This document shows, in pieces, positions 17,997 through 25,944 of a stretch of DNA of 64,000 nucleotides. Location of the stretch: the NCBI GenBank assembly GCA_038118725.1, contig JAYOIK010000014.1:10071-74070 (forward strand). Reading direction: 5' to 3'. This DNA comes from JADHLJ01 sp038118725. Its GTDB lineage: Bacteria > Pseudomonadota > Alphaproteobacteria > Thalassobaculales > Thalassobaculaceae. Within the stretch, counting starts at the first letter, position 1. Every line of letters starts with the position of its first letter. The notes under the pieces were generated by a model. The model saw nothing but the letters and a program-made list of their open reading frames with translations, was not told where the DNA came from and ran no database searches. A program made the position numbers and the translations under genes.

Positions 17997-18060
17997 TTCC
18001 GCGACCGCCCCACCTGCCATATCATTTGGATCCGGCGTTTTTCGCCGGTTTCAACGCAAC

Positions 18061-18918
18061 CTACCATATAAGCGGGTTTTGTCCCGAGACCAGAACCATG
18101 GCGGCCATGACGGTGATCACCATCATGTGTCCGTCAAGCCGATCCAAAACTCCGCCATGCCCCGGAATAAGATTCCCCGAATCCTTTACATTGAAGCGTC
18201 GCTTGAAGGACGACTCCAGCAGGTCACCTATTTGACCGACAACAGCGATGACCGCGCCGAGGAGCACGAGCGTCGTCGGGTCCGCGCCCTCCACAAGCGC
18301 GCCGCAGACGCCACCCACCGCAGCGCTGGCGAACATACCTCCGAATAGCCCCGCCCAGGTCTTATTAGGGCTGATTCGAGGCGCCAGTTTCGCCCCCCCT
18401 ATGGACCGACCGGCGATATAGGCGCCGGTATCCGTTGCCGCGACCGACGCGATCAGCCAGACCAGAAGGATGCAACCGGAAACTTCCTCTCCAGCGCGCA
18501 GGAAGGCCGCCGACAGGCTCGCGGTACAGGCCACCAACGGAGCGACGGCAACCCATGCCGGATTTTCACATTTTCGGGCCAACGCGGCGCCGAATACCAA
18601 GGCCGACGCCAACAACATCGCAAAACCTAGCAAGTCACCCTCAAGCCAAGGCGAAAGGCCCACGACAAGCGCACTCACAAGAGACGCGATCGACGCCACC
18701 GCTCGATCACCTTCCCGGCTAGCGATCCGGCTCCACTCCCAGGCCATGCAACACGCGAGGAAGGCCAAAAAAGCCGTGAAATAGACGCCCCCGAGCATCA
18801 GCAACCCCGTTGCCAAGGGCAGAATCACCAGGGTTGAAAGGATACGGAGCGCCAGATTTCTGGTAAGCCCGAAAAGTTTGTCGCCATCCTTCGGATGGGC
18901 GGCACCGTCAGTTCCCAT
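18061..18918 (-). CDS. cdsA: Phosphatidate cytidylyltransferase
   Basis: A 285-residue polytopic membrane enzyme that makes CDP-diacylglycerol from CTP and phosphatidic acid, the branch point of phospholipid synthesis. Several hydrophobic segments precede the C-terminal CDS signature, here SSFKRRFNVKDSGNLIPGHG followed by GVLDRLDGHM, which holds the metal-binding aspartates. GGAKLAPRISPNKTWAGLFG is the second conserved block. It begins two bases after uppS ends and lies before dxr, the common uppS-cdsA-dxr arrangement. Confidence 0.95.
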   Translation of the reverse strand: MGTDGAAHPKDGDKLFGLTRNLALRILSTLVILPLATGLLMLGGVYFTAFLAFLACCMAWEWSRIASREGDRAVASIASLVSALVVGLSPWLEGDLLGFAMLLASALVFGAALARKCENPAWVAVAPLVACTASLSAAFLRAGEEVSGCILLVWLIASVAATDTGAYIAGRSIGGAKLAPRISPNKTWAGLFGGMFASAAVGGVCGALVEGADPTTLVLLGAVIAVVGQIGDLLESSFKRRFNVKDSGNLIPGHGGVLDRLDGHMMVITVMAAMVLVSGQNPLIW

Positions 18919-18920
18919 GC

Positions 18921-19649
18921 CTAGACCGCTGAGCCGTAGCGGCGATTGCGACGACCAAATTCAGCGATTGCCTCGGCGAACTGATCACGAGAGAAGTCCG
19001 GCCAAAGCGTATCGAGGAACACAAACTCCGAATACGCGCATTCCCAGAGCATGAAGTTCGAAATGCGCTGCTCTCCGGATGTGCGTATCAGCAAATCCGG
19101 ATCTGGAAGATCAACGGTTTCCAAACTGGCCCTGACGTCATCCTCTCCGACCGCCTCGACGCGCAAGGTTCCCGCTTGGACTTGCTCGGCGATGCGGCGC
19201 GCGGCGAGGGCGATCGCGCTACGTCCACCGTAGCTCAGCGCCAATGTCAGGTTCAAGGTCGTGTTGCTTCGGGTCAGTTGCTCGGATTGCTCAATCAACG
19301 AGACGATATCGACGTCAAGTCTCTCGCGTTCGCCGATTACGCGAATTCGCACACCCTTGGCATGCAGTTCCGCCATTTCCTTGGAAAGATACCGACGCAG
19401 TAAGCCCATCAGATCGGACACTTCACCCATGGGGCGGTTCCAGTTCTCCGACGAGAAGCCGAATAGGGTCAGATACTCAACGCCTAGTTCGATCGCCGCC
19501 TCGACGGTCTTCCGCACCGTCTCGGAGCCGTATTTATGGCCGACCGCGCGCGGCAGGCTCCGGGCCCGAGCCCAGCGCCCGTTCCCATCCATGATGATCG
19601 CGACGTGACGGGGGACGGTCGTCGATCCGTGTGCGATTTGCGGATCCAT
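18921..19649 (-). CDS. uppS: Isoprenyl (undecaprenyl) diphosphate synthase
   Basis: A 242-residue cis-prenyltransferase that condenses isopentenyl diphosphate with farnesyl diphosphate to give the C55 carrier used in peptidoglycan and polysaccharide synthesis. The N-terminal HVAIIMDGNGRWARAR holds the catalytic aspartate (residue 21) and arginines. LFGFSSENWNRP is the second block, and LIRTSGEQRISNFMLWECAY with the end DTLWPDFSRDQF are the C-terminal signatures. It starts three bases after frr ends and overlaps no other gene. Call and length are standard. Confidence 0.96.
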   Translation of the reverse strand: MDPQIAHGSTTVPRHVAIIMDGNGRWARARSLPRAVGHKYGSETVRKTVEAAIELGVEYLTLFGFSSENWNRPMGEVSDLMGLLRRYLSKEMAELHAKGVRIRVIGERERLDVDIVSLIEQSEQLTRSNTTLNLTLALSYGGRSAIALAARRIAEQVQAGTLRVEAVGEDDVRASLETVDLPDPDLLIRTSGEQRISNFMLWECAYSEFVFLDTLWPDFSRDQFAEAIAEFGRRNRRYGSAV

Positions 19650-19652
19650 TCG

Positions 19653-20210
19653 CTAGACCTGCATAATCTCCGCTTCCTTCGCCGCCAGAGCCTCATCGAT
19701 CTTGCCGACATGGGTGTCCGTCAGACTCTGGATTTCCTCTTCATAGAGGTGGCGATCGTCTTGGCCAATGTCGCCGTCCTTTTCCATTTTCTTAAGCGCG
19801 TCCATGCCGTCGCGACGGACGTTGCGCACCGCGATGCGCGCGCCCTCGGCGTATTTGGCGGCGATCTTGGAAAGCTCCCTGCGCCGCTCCTCCGACAGAT
19901 CCGGCAGGGGGATACGCAGCAACTGGCCGTCGACTTGCGGGTTAAGTCCCAGATCCGATTCCCGAATGGCCTTCTCGGTTGCCTTGGCGTTGCCCTTGTC
20001 CCACACCTGAACCGAGAGCATGCGCGGCTCCGGAACGCTAATGGTCGCGACCTGATTGATCGGCATGGAGGCGCCATAGGCATCAACCATGATGGATTCC
20101 AGAAGCTGGGTCGACGCGCGTCCCGTGCGAAGCCCCATGAACTCCTTGGTCAACGCGTTGAGCGCGCCGTCCATCCTGCGTTCTATGTCGTCGAGGTCCG
20201 GTTCAGCCAT
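19653..20210 (-). CDS. frr: Ribosome recycling factor
   Basis: Releases ribosomes from mRNA after termination together with EF-G. The protein is about 185 residues, with a three-helix bundle (MDGALNALTKEFMGLRTGRAS, then a long C-terminal helix pair) and a small beta domain including NQVATISVPEPRMLSVQVWD. The open frame reaches 20228, but ATG 20210 has GAGGAG seven bases upstream and overlaps the pyrH stop by eight bases (ATGGCTGA), so it is preferred. It is translationally coupled to pyrH. Confidence 0.96.
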   Translation of the reverse strand: MAEPDLDDIERRMDGALNALTKEFMGLRTGRASTQLLESIMVDAYGASMPINQVATISVPEPRMLSVQVWDKGNAKATEKAIRESDLGLNPQVDGQLLRIPLPDLSEERRRELSKIAAKYAEGARIAVRNVRRDGMDALKKMEKDGDIGQDDRHLYEEEIQSLTDTHVGKIDEALAAKEAEIMQV

Positions 20211-20961
20211 CCGCTCTCTCCTCGGCAATTATGGTATATCGCCCGCGTCCGGCAATAACTTCGGCGAACGCGCCAGTATTGTGTATCGAAAAAACCAAAA
20301 CCGGAATGCGATTCTCGCGTGCGAGCGAAATAGCCGACGCATCCATGACCTTTAAGTCACGAGAAAGAACATCCATGTAACTCAAGCGGTCGAATCGAAC
20401 CGCATTCGGCACCTTCTCGGGGTCCGCGTCATAGACGCCGTCGACCTTGGTGGCCTTCAGCAACGCATCACAGCCCATCTCGGTCGCCCGGAGCGCGGCC
20501 GCGGTGTCGGTGGTAAAGAAGGGATTACCGGTGCCCGCGGCGAAGATCACCACGCGCTTTTTCTCCATGTGACGCACCGCCCGGCGGCGGATATAGGGTT
20601 CGCAGACGGCGGAGATCGGTAGCGCGGATTGCACCCGCGTCGGCACACCCAGGGTCTCGAGCGCGCTCTGCATCGCCAACGCGTTCATCACCGTGGCGAG
20701 CATGCCCATATAGTCGGCGGTGGCCCGTTCCATGCCGCCGGCGGCGACGGAGACACCGCGAAAGATGTTCCCGCCGCCGATAACGACGCACACCTCGGCG
20801 CCGGCTTCCACAACCGACCCGATCTCTCCGGCCACCCGGGCCACGACGTCGGGATCAAGACCGAAGCCTTGATCGCCCATCAAGGCCTCTCCCGAAATCT
20901 TCAGAAGCACCCGGGGATATTTAAGCGGCGGGGATTGGGGATCGGTATCACCGGTTGTCAT
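20203..20961 (-). CDS. pyrH: Uridylate kinase
   Basis: A 252-residue bacterial UMP kinase of the amino-acid-kinase fold. LLKISGEALMG binds phosphate, CVVIGGGNIFRG is the glycine-rich loop, ERATADYMGMLATVMNAL forms the allosteric and hexamer region, and GTGNPFFTTDTAAALRA with LLKATKVDGVYDADP contacts UMP and ATP. The N-terminal 15 residues are a variable polar leader. It is located between tsf and frr in the universal tsf-pyrH-frr arrangement. Family regulation is by GTP and UTP. Confidence 0.96.
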   Translation of the reverse strand: MTTGDTDPQSPPLKYPRVLLKISGEALMGDQGFGLDPDVVARVAGEIGSVVEAGAEVCVVIGGGNIFRGVSVAAGGMERATADYMGMLATVMNALAMQSALETLGVPTRVQSALPISAVCEPYIRRRAVRHMEKKRVVIFAAGTGNPFFTTDTAAALRATEMGCDALLKATKVDGVYDADPEKVPNAVRFDRLSYMDVLSRDLKVMDASAISLARENRIPVLVFSIHNTGAFAEVIAGRGRYTIIAEERADG

Positions 20962-21006
20962 TGCGCCGATCCCTTTTCCGTTTATCCCATCAACTGGCCG
21001 AGAGCA

Positions 21007-21933
21007 TCAATTCCCGAGCGTCGCGGCGACCTCGGCCGCGAAATCGGCTTCCTCGCGCTCGATCCCCTCGCCCAGGTTGAAGCGCTTGAACCCGACCATC
21101 TCGATAGGCGCGCCGGCTTCCTTGGCTGCGTTCTCGATGACCTTGGCAACCTTGCTCTCGTTGTCGATGACGAAGGTCTGCTCCAGAAGGACAACCTCCT
21201 GATAGAACTTTTGCAAACGCCCCGTGACCATCTTTTCGATGATTTCCGGCGGACGACCAGAGGCCTTCGCTTGATCCACAAGGATAGACTTCTCGCGTTC
21301 GACCTCGGCCGGGTCGAGATCATCGACACTCAGGCTTTTCGGCGCGGTCGCCGCGACATGCATCGCCAGTTGCTTTCCCAGGGCCTCCAGCGTCGCGGCG
21401 TCGGCGCTGGACTTCAAGCCAACGAGAACGCCGATCTTGCCAATGCCCGGCGCAACGGCGTTGTGGATGTAGGGAACCACGACACCACCGTCCACATCCA
21501 GTCGGATGGCACGGCGCACCGACATATTCTCGCCGATCGTCGCGATGTTGTGGGTCAGTTGCTCCTCGACATTGCGGTCAGTGCCCGGATAGGGCTTACC
21601 CTTCAACGCATCCAGGTCATCACCGGTCTCTAGCGCCATCGCCGCGAGGGTGGAGGCAAAGCTCTGGAAATCGGCGTTGCGGGAAACGAAATCGGTTTCC
21701 GAGTTCACCTCGATAAGCGCGCCACTGCCCTCGCCCGTCGCGACGGCGACCACGCCCTCCGCGGCGACCCGACCGGCCTTCTTGGCGGCGGCGGAGAGTC
21801 CCTTCTTGCGCAGCCAGTCAACCGCGGCTTCGATATCACCCTCGGTCTCTCCCAAGGCCTTCTTGCAATCCATCATGCCGGCGCCGGTCTTCTCGCGCAG
21901 GGTCTTAACCATTTGAGCGGTAATCGCAGCCAT
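21007..21933 (-). CDS. tsf: Elongation factor Ts
   Basis: A 308-residue nucleotide-exchange factor for EF-Tu. The N-terminal UBA-like domain reads AQMVKTLREKTGAGMMDCKK, followed by the TDFVSRNADFQSFA block that contacts EF-Tu, and the C-terminal dimerisation region with QTFVIDNESKVAKVIE. It follows rpsB on the same strand after 187 bases that contain two hairpins, a likely attenuator that sets the S2 to EF-Ts ratio. Length is typical. Confidence 0.96.
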   Translation of the reverse strand: MAAITAQMVKTLREKTGAGMMDCKKALGETEGDIEAAVDWLRKKGLSAAAKKAGRVAAEGVVAVATGEGSGALIEVNSETDFVSRNADFQSFASTLAAMALETGDDLDALKGKPYPGTDRNVEEQLTHNIATIGENMSVRRAIRLDVDGGVVVPYIHNAVAPGIGKIGVLVGLKSSADAATLEALGKQLAMHVAATAPKSLSVDDLDPAEVEREKSILVDQAKASGRPPEIIEKMVTGRLQKFYQEVVLLEQTFVIDNESKVAKVIENAAKEAGAPIEMVGFKRFNLGEGIEREEADFAAEVAATLGN

Positions 21934-21990
21934 TGTATTTCCTCGTCAGTCCTCGGCGCTCTTCACTGGGCATGAAAAGCGGCGTTTTCC

Positions 21991-22013
21991 GAGCCGGATG
22001 AAAGCACCGGCTC
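21991..22013 (-). terminator. Weak hairpin upstream of tsf
   Basis: Seven-base inverted repeat GAGCCGG/CCGGCTC with a nine-base spacer, in the transcribed strand between rpsB and tsf. On the minus strand the stem is followed by GGAAAACG, so it lacks a clean U-run. Together with the stronger hairpin at 22025-22053 it may form an attenuator. It could also be chance in a GC-rich genome. Confidence 0.3.
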
Positions 22014-22024
22014 TTTCGATAAAC

Positions 22025-22053
22025 GACGGCGGCTGCCCATGTCAGCCGCCGTC
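22025..22053 (-). terminator. Perfect 11-bp hairpin between rpsB and tsf (attenuator or terminator)
   Basis: Inverted repeat GACGGCGGCTG and CAGCCGCCGTC with a seven-base loop, free of mismatches. It is located 68 bases after the rpsB stop codon in the direction of transcription and is followed on the minus strand by GTTTATCG. The stem is strong, but the U-run is short, so it is more likely a partial terminator or processing site that lowers tsf expression relative to rpsB. Confidence 0.55.
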
Positions 22054-22120
22054 CTTGTTTCCAGCCCGACCGCGTTCGTCGAGCCGTGAATGGTTCGCGC
22101 CCTTGATCGGGCGCGGGCGG

Positions 22121-22981
22121 TCAAGCGGTCGCCGTGGGCTCTTCCGTGGCCGGCGCGGCTTCGGCCGGAGCCTCGGTCGCGGGCGCCTCGACCGGGGCCT
22201 CCGGAGCGGCTTCGGCCTCGGCCTCGGTCGCGAGGGCCGGCTCGACAGGGACCTCCTCGGAAGCGCCGATATCGGCGCCGGAGGCAACCATCTCGGCCTG
22301 CAAGCCGGTCAGAACCGCGTTACCGACCAAATCACAGTAGAGCGCGATGGCGCGCATGGCGTCGTCGTTGCCGGGAACCGGGAACTCGATACCCTCGGGG
22401 TCGCAATTGCTGTCCAGGATAGCGACGACCGGAATTCCCAGCTTATTGGCTTCCTGAATAGCCAACTGTTCCTTGTTGGTATCGATGATGAACAGGATAT
22501 CGGGCAGGCCGCCCATCTCCTTGATACCCCCCAGCGCGCGTTCCAACTTGTCACGCTCGCGGGTCAGGTTCAGCAGTTCCTTCTTGGTCAGCCCCTGGGT
22601 ATCCGACGCCAACCGCTCGTCCAGGTCCTTAAGACGCTTGATCGAGATCGAGATCGTCTTCCAGTTGGTCAGCATGCCGCCCAACCACCGGTGATTGACG
22701 AAGTACTGCCCGGTCTTCTTGGCGGTCTCGGCGATGGTCTCGGCGGCCTGGCGCTTGGTGCCGACCATCAGAACCCGGCCTCCGGAAGCGGTAACCTCGC
22801 GCACGGCGTTAAGCGCGCGGTGCAGCAAGGGAACGGATTGGCGCAGGTCGATGATGTGGGTGTTGTTGCGGTCCCCATAGATATAGGGGGCCATTTTGGG
22901 GTTCCAGCGCCGGGTGTGGTGACCGAAATGGACTCCAGCCTCAAGCAGCTGGCGCATGGTGAACGACATGGAAGCGGACAT
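22121..22981 (-). CDS. rpsB: Small ribosomal subunit protein uS2
   Basis: Ribosomal protein S2, which binds the 16S head/body junction and recruits S1. The core (residues 1 to about 235) shows MRQLLEAGVHFGHHTRRWNP, RVLMVGTKRQAAETIAE, NHRWLGGMLTNWKTI and LPDILFIIDTNKEQLAI. After it comes a low-complexity tail of about 45 residues made almost only of Ala, Glu, Pro, Thr and Val, which is absent from enteric S2. The start has AAGG upstream in GGAGAAGGTAAGA. It is the first gene of the rpsB-tsf-pyrH-frr series, with a 216-base leader. Confidence 0.95.
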   Translation of the reverse strand: MSASMSFTMRQLLEAGVHFGHHTRRWNPKMAPYIYGDRNNTHIIDLRQSVPLLHRALNAVREVTASGGRVLMVGTKRQAAETIAETAKKTGQYFVNHRWLGGMLTNWKTISISIKRLKDLDERLASDTQGLTKKELLNLTRERDKLERALGGIKEMGGLPDILFIIDTNKEQLAIQEANKLGIPVVAILDSNCDPEGIEFPVPGNDDAMRAIALYCDLVGNAVLTGLQAEMVASGADIGASEEVPVEPALATEAEAEAAPEAPVEAPATEAPAEAAPATEEPTATA

Positions 22982-23103
22982 TCTTACCTTCTCCGGTTAT
23001 GCCTCCACGAGCGCCGCCCTCCACACCTGCGGAGAGCACCGGAGCGCGGGCGACCAGGGCTCTGACCGTCGGCGCATGCTCGTGTGCGTGATTTACGGGC
23101 CGG

Positions 23104-23132
23104 TAGATACCGGCGCCCTCGTCAAAATGCAA
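23104..23132 (-). promoter_or_regulatory. Possible sigma-70-type promoter for rpsB
   Basis: On the minus strand TTGCAT (23127-23132) is followed after 17 bases by TATCTA (23104-23109), about 120 bases upstream of the rpsB start. The -10 half lies in a small inverted repeat (GCCGGTA/TACCGGC, 23099-23114). Match quality is only moderate, and the assignment rests mainly on position between two separate operons. Confidence 0.28.
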
Positions 23133-23197
23133 GTCCCGAGTGCGTGTCCCAGCTCGAGATTATTCGGCCGGATTGCGTAGCCGGAAGTCCGGCGCGT

Positions 23198-23911
23198 TTA
23201 CTCGGCCGCCAATTGGCCCGCGCCCCCGGCGCCGGCCTCGACCACGCCGATCATCGCGTCACGCCCGACCATGGCCGCGAGTTCGTCCTCGCTCATCCCC
23301 TCTGTTCCCTCGGGGCGCATGGGCAGAACGAAGTAACGCATATCGGCGGTCGAATCGTGCACTCTCACCTCGCGGTTTTCGGCGATCTCCGTACCGAACT
23401 CCCGCAGGACCGTCCGAGGCTCGCGCACCACGCGGGATCGATAGGCCCTGCTCTTGTACCAATCCGGCGGCAGTCCGAGGATCCAGCGCGGGTAGCAGGA
23501 ACATAGGGTGCAGACCACGACGTTGTGCACCTCGGGCGTGTTTTCCAGCACGATCAGGTGCATCGGGCCGATATCGTGACCAATCTCGGCGATCGCCTGT
23601 TTCGGGCTCTCGATCAGACGCTTCTTGTAATCCGGGTCGACCCAGGCGCGGGCGACGATGCGCGCGCCGTTGGCCGGCGTGCGGGCATCCATATGCTCGA
23701 TCTGGCGATGCACCTGCTCGGCGGTGATCAGCCCCTTTTCGATCAACAACTCGCGCACCGCGGTTTCCATGACCTTGTAATAGGTCATCGTGTCGTCCTG
23801 ATCCGGGCGATGCGGGTGGTGATGATCAGGATCGTAGGGATTCAGATGGTCGTGGTCGTGATGGTGGTCGTGATGATGACCATGATCATGGGTATCGGAT
23901 GGACCGCTCAT
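23198..23911 (-). CDS. Nitrile hydratase alpha / thiocyanate hydrolase gamma-type subunit, cobalt type, with His-rich N-terminus
   Basis: A 237-residue metal-binding subunit. Cys134-Thr-Leu-Cys137-Ser-Cys139 is the claw that holds a non-corrin Co(III); Thr at the second position is the cobalt signature, while iron enzymes have Ser. Flanking text VVVCTLCSCYPRWILGLPPDW is family-typical, as is the alpha-subunit domain starting near residue 45. The first 41 residues are an added leader with 14 histidines between positions 8 and 34, probably a metal-binding or metal-storage arm. It is the third gene of a minus-strand operon and overlaps its upstream partner by four bases (ATGA). The split beta partners favour a thiocyanate-hydrolase or toyocamycin-hydratase-like heterotrimer. 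The substrate, nitrile or thiocyanate, is undecided. Confidence 0.9.
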   Translation of the reverse strand: MSGPSDTHDHGHHHDHHHDHDHLNPYDPDHHHPHRPDQDDTMTYYKVMETAVRELLIEKGLITAEQVHRQIEHMDARTPANGARIVARAWVDPDYKKRLIESPKQAIAEIGHDIGPMHLIVLENTPEVHNVVVCTLCSCYPRWILGLPPDWYKSRAYRSRVVREPRTVLREFGTEIAENREVRVHDSTADMRYFVLPMRPEGTEGMSEDELAAMVGRDAMIGVVEAGAGGAGQLAAE

Positions 23912-24216
23912 GCCGCGTTCTCCCGCTCGGCCGGCTCAAGCCAGAATTCATAGATTTCGATCTCGATATGGTCTTCCGCCGCTCCATCATAGCCGGACCA
24001 GACATCGGCTTGGCGGAAGCGAACCCGATAGAGCATCGATTTCGGGCCATAGCGCCGACCAAAGGCGAGTTCCTCGGGGTTGCCGAATTCCCCACAGATC
24101 CGTTCGATGGTTCCGACACATCCACGAATATAGTGGGGCGTGCGCACATGGGTCGGTGGTGTCGGGGGAAACGCCGCCCGCACCTTGACCTTGTCTCCGA
24201 CGGAGTACCGAGCCAT
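23908..24216 (-). CDS. SH3-like subunit equal to the C-terminal half of nitrile hydratase beta
   Basis: A 102-residue protein matching only the C-terminal SH3-like domain of nitrile hydratase beta: YSVGDKVKVR near the start, HVRTPHYIRGCVGTIERICG in the middle and LYRVRFRQADVW followed by IYEFWLEPAE at the end. In thiocyanate hydrolase the equivalent is the separate alpha subunit. It overlaps the upstream gene through TGATG and the downstream metal-binding subunit through ATGA, so the three should be made in equal amounts. No linker or truncated remnant of a fused beta gene is visible, so the split is the normal state here. Confidence 0.86.
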   Translation of the reverse strand: MARYSVGDKVKVRAAFPPTPPTHVRTPHYIRGCVGTIERICGEFGNPEELAFGRRYGPKSMLYRVRFRQADVWSGYDGAAEDHIEIEIYEFWLEPAERENAA

Positions 24217-24545
24217 CAGCCGACCTCCGACGCCTCGGCCTCGATGGCCGACATCTTGGTCGCCAATTCGTCGGCGGTGATCACGCCCTCGTCCAGAAGC
24301 GTGTTGGTCACCGAGGCGATCCAGCGCTCGTAATAGGTCATGTTCTCATACGCGTCGGGCGGCAAGGCCTCGATGCCCTTGCGCAATTGGTCGACGGTCA
24401 TGATCTGAAGCTTGTTGGTCAGCAACATCATCATCGCGTCGATGCGTTTTTCCCAGAGCGCGTAATCGTGCTCGTCCCGGTTGATCTCGCCACCGTCGAG
24501 ACCGCCCATGTCGTGGTTACCACGTGCCGTGAAGTTCCTATCCAT
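24216..24545 (-). CDS. Subunit equal to the N-terminal half of nitrile hydratase beta
   Basis: A 109-residue, mostly helical protein matching the N-terminal half of nitrile hydratase beta. NHDMGGLDGG corresponds to the NGxHDxGG opening, YALWEKRIDAMMMLL follows, and NMTYYERWIASVTNTLLDEG matches the conserved YYExW helix. In thiocyanate hydrolase the equivalent is the beta subunit, and the order N-half, C-half, metal subunit is the same as scnB-scnA-scnC. The alternative is a nitrile hydratase accessory protein, which shares this fold. That reading is less likely because no full-length beta gene is present. It is first in the operon. Confidence 0.82.
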   Translation of the reverse strand: MDRNFTARGNHDMGGLDGGEINRDEHDYALWEKRIDAMMMLLTNKLQIMTVDQLRKGIEALPPDAYENMTYYERWIASVTNTLLDEGVITADELATKMSAIEAEASEVG

Positions 24546-24662
24546 GACCCGATGATGCCATTGTTCAGCGCTTTTGTCACCGGCTTGCGGTCAGCTCCGC
24601 GACCCCCGGACTATGCCTCATGCGGGATTTCCACCGGTTGCTCCCAGCGGATTTGGACAGGT

Positions 24663-25826
24663 TCACGCGAAACGTTCCCGCGCCCGGGCGAGAACCGGTG
24701 CCAGCCGGTGCTCCCATGTGTGGTGATCCGTGTAGTATCCAAGCATCGCATCGCGATCCCGCGCGCCCGCGTCGAGGATGCCCAGAAAAGTATCGGCGTC
24801 CCGCGACACATCATCGCGCGCGGGGTCAATAAATCCGACAAACCCATGAGCCTCGGCGTCCCCCGCGAGAAATGTTGACCGCGTCGTCAACACCGCGGCC
24901 CCCCGGCTCATCGCGTAGAAGACGCGCTCGTGGCCGCCGTTTGGGAAGCTGGGAACTACATTGACGAGGATTTTGGCTCGGCTCATCAAGTCGACACATT
25001 GCCTGAACGAGCGATAACCAAAAGATGTGACCGCCTGACCAGGCCGCAGGGTGCCATCGGCGATATTCCCAACAATCGTCACCTTTCGGTTCGCCAGGGA
25101 CGAGAGAACCTTCACCCGGCTTGTGTTGCTGAGGTAGAGTTCCAGATGACCCGCCACTAGCGCGATATCTTGAACAGTGTAGGCGCCGCCAAGGTCCATC
25201 GCGATCCGGCGAACGGTCTGGAAGGGCGTAAGGCGCTGGTCGGTTCGGCCATGGGCGGCGATAAACAACTCTACAAGCCGGCGGTTTTCTCCGAGTAGGC
25301 GTGAGGCCTGCACCGACGGGGGATCGATCTTCGCCACGTTGCCGATGAACAGTATGTCGATGTCTCTTCGCGAAATCGCGGGCCCCGCGATCGCTGGTGG
25401 CCCGGCATGGGGATGGAAGATGAAGCTTGGCCGGTCATAGCCCATGAATTCGATTAGTTCGAGGAATGACCGGTCAATATAGCCGATCATCGCGTCCGCT
25501 GGCCATTTTCGAAGCCGGTCGGTGAAGTGCAATGGGGTGTCGGTCAGGAAAGTAAAGCAGATGAAGGTGCCGGGCCGTTCCTGGTTGGCCCGCGCCACCA
25601 GGCCGATCGTCACGACCCTTCCATTGATATCGATGAGCAATCCCCCGTCGGGGGACTTTGTCAGCCAATCCAGCAGACGCGGCATTTCGCGCGGCAACCT
25701 GTCGCCGGACCGGTATTGCATATTGGCGACGTCAAGCCCTAGCCTCCGCAAGGCACGTCCGATATCCTGGGTCATGACGGCGACCGATCCGGTCTGTAGA
25801 TCGGGCACACAGTTCAGTGCTCGCAT
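24663..25826 (-). CDS. CgeB-like GT-B glycosyltransferase
   Basis: A protein of about 387 residues whose C-terminal half resembles the glycosyltransferase domain of spore-protein CgeB-type enzymes: VTIVGNIADGTL, SRAKILVNVVPSFPNGGHER, VFYAMSRGAAVLTTR and a final DHHTWEHRLAPVLARARE. The N-terminal half is a weakly conserved Rossmann-like domain with no recognised motif. I start it at ATG 25826 because the upstream 31 codons (open to 25919) are Arg/Gly-rich and unlike the family. It is unlinked to a polysaccharide cluster, and its acceptor is unknown. It precedes the hydratase operon on the same strand by 117 bases that hold no obvious signal. Confidence 0.65.
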   Translation of the reverse strand: MRALNCVPDLQTGSVAVMTQDIGRALRRLGLDVANMQYRSGDRLPREMPRLLDWLTKSPDGGLLIDINGRVVTIGLVARANQERPGTFICFTFLTDTPLHFTDRLRKWPADAMIGYIDRSFLELIEFMGYDRPSFIFHPHAGPPAIAGPAISRRDIDILFIGNVAKIDPPSVQASRLLGENRRLVELFIAAHGRTDQRLTPFQTVRRIAMDLGGAYTVQDIALVAGHLELYLSNTSRVKVLSSLANRKVTIVGNIADGTLRPGQAVTSFGYRSFRQCVDLMSRAKILVNVVPSFPNGGHERVFYAMSRGAAVLTTRSTFLAGDAEAHGFVGFIDPARDDVSRDADTFLGILDAGARDRDAMLGYYTDHHTWEHRLAPVLARARERFA

Positions 25827-25944
25827 TGTCCTGCTGTCCCCCGGCGCCTTCGTCTCACCGTTCCCACCGCGTAGCCGACGGTCGAATCTCGATCCGGTCC
25901 GCCCTACGGACGGTGCCACATGATCGACGGATCCCGACCACTGG

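Noticed and set aside
20629..21633. Plus-strand open frame of 334 codons opposite pyrH and tsf
   Set aside because: It is antisense to two universal genes and has no recognisable domain; typical shadow frame in GC-rich DNA.
23789..23911. His-codon-rich segment considered as a tandem DNA repeat or CRISPR-like array
   Set aside because: The periodicity comes from CAT/CAC and GAT codons of an in-frame, metal-binding protein leader; there are no spacers or conserved repeat units.
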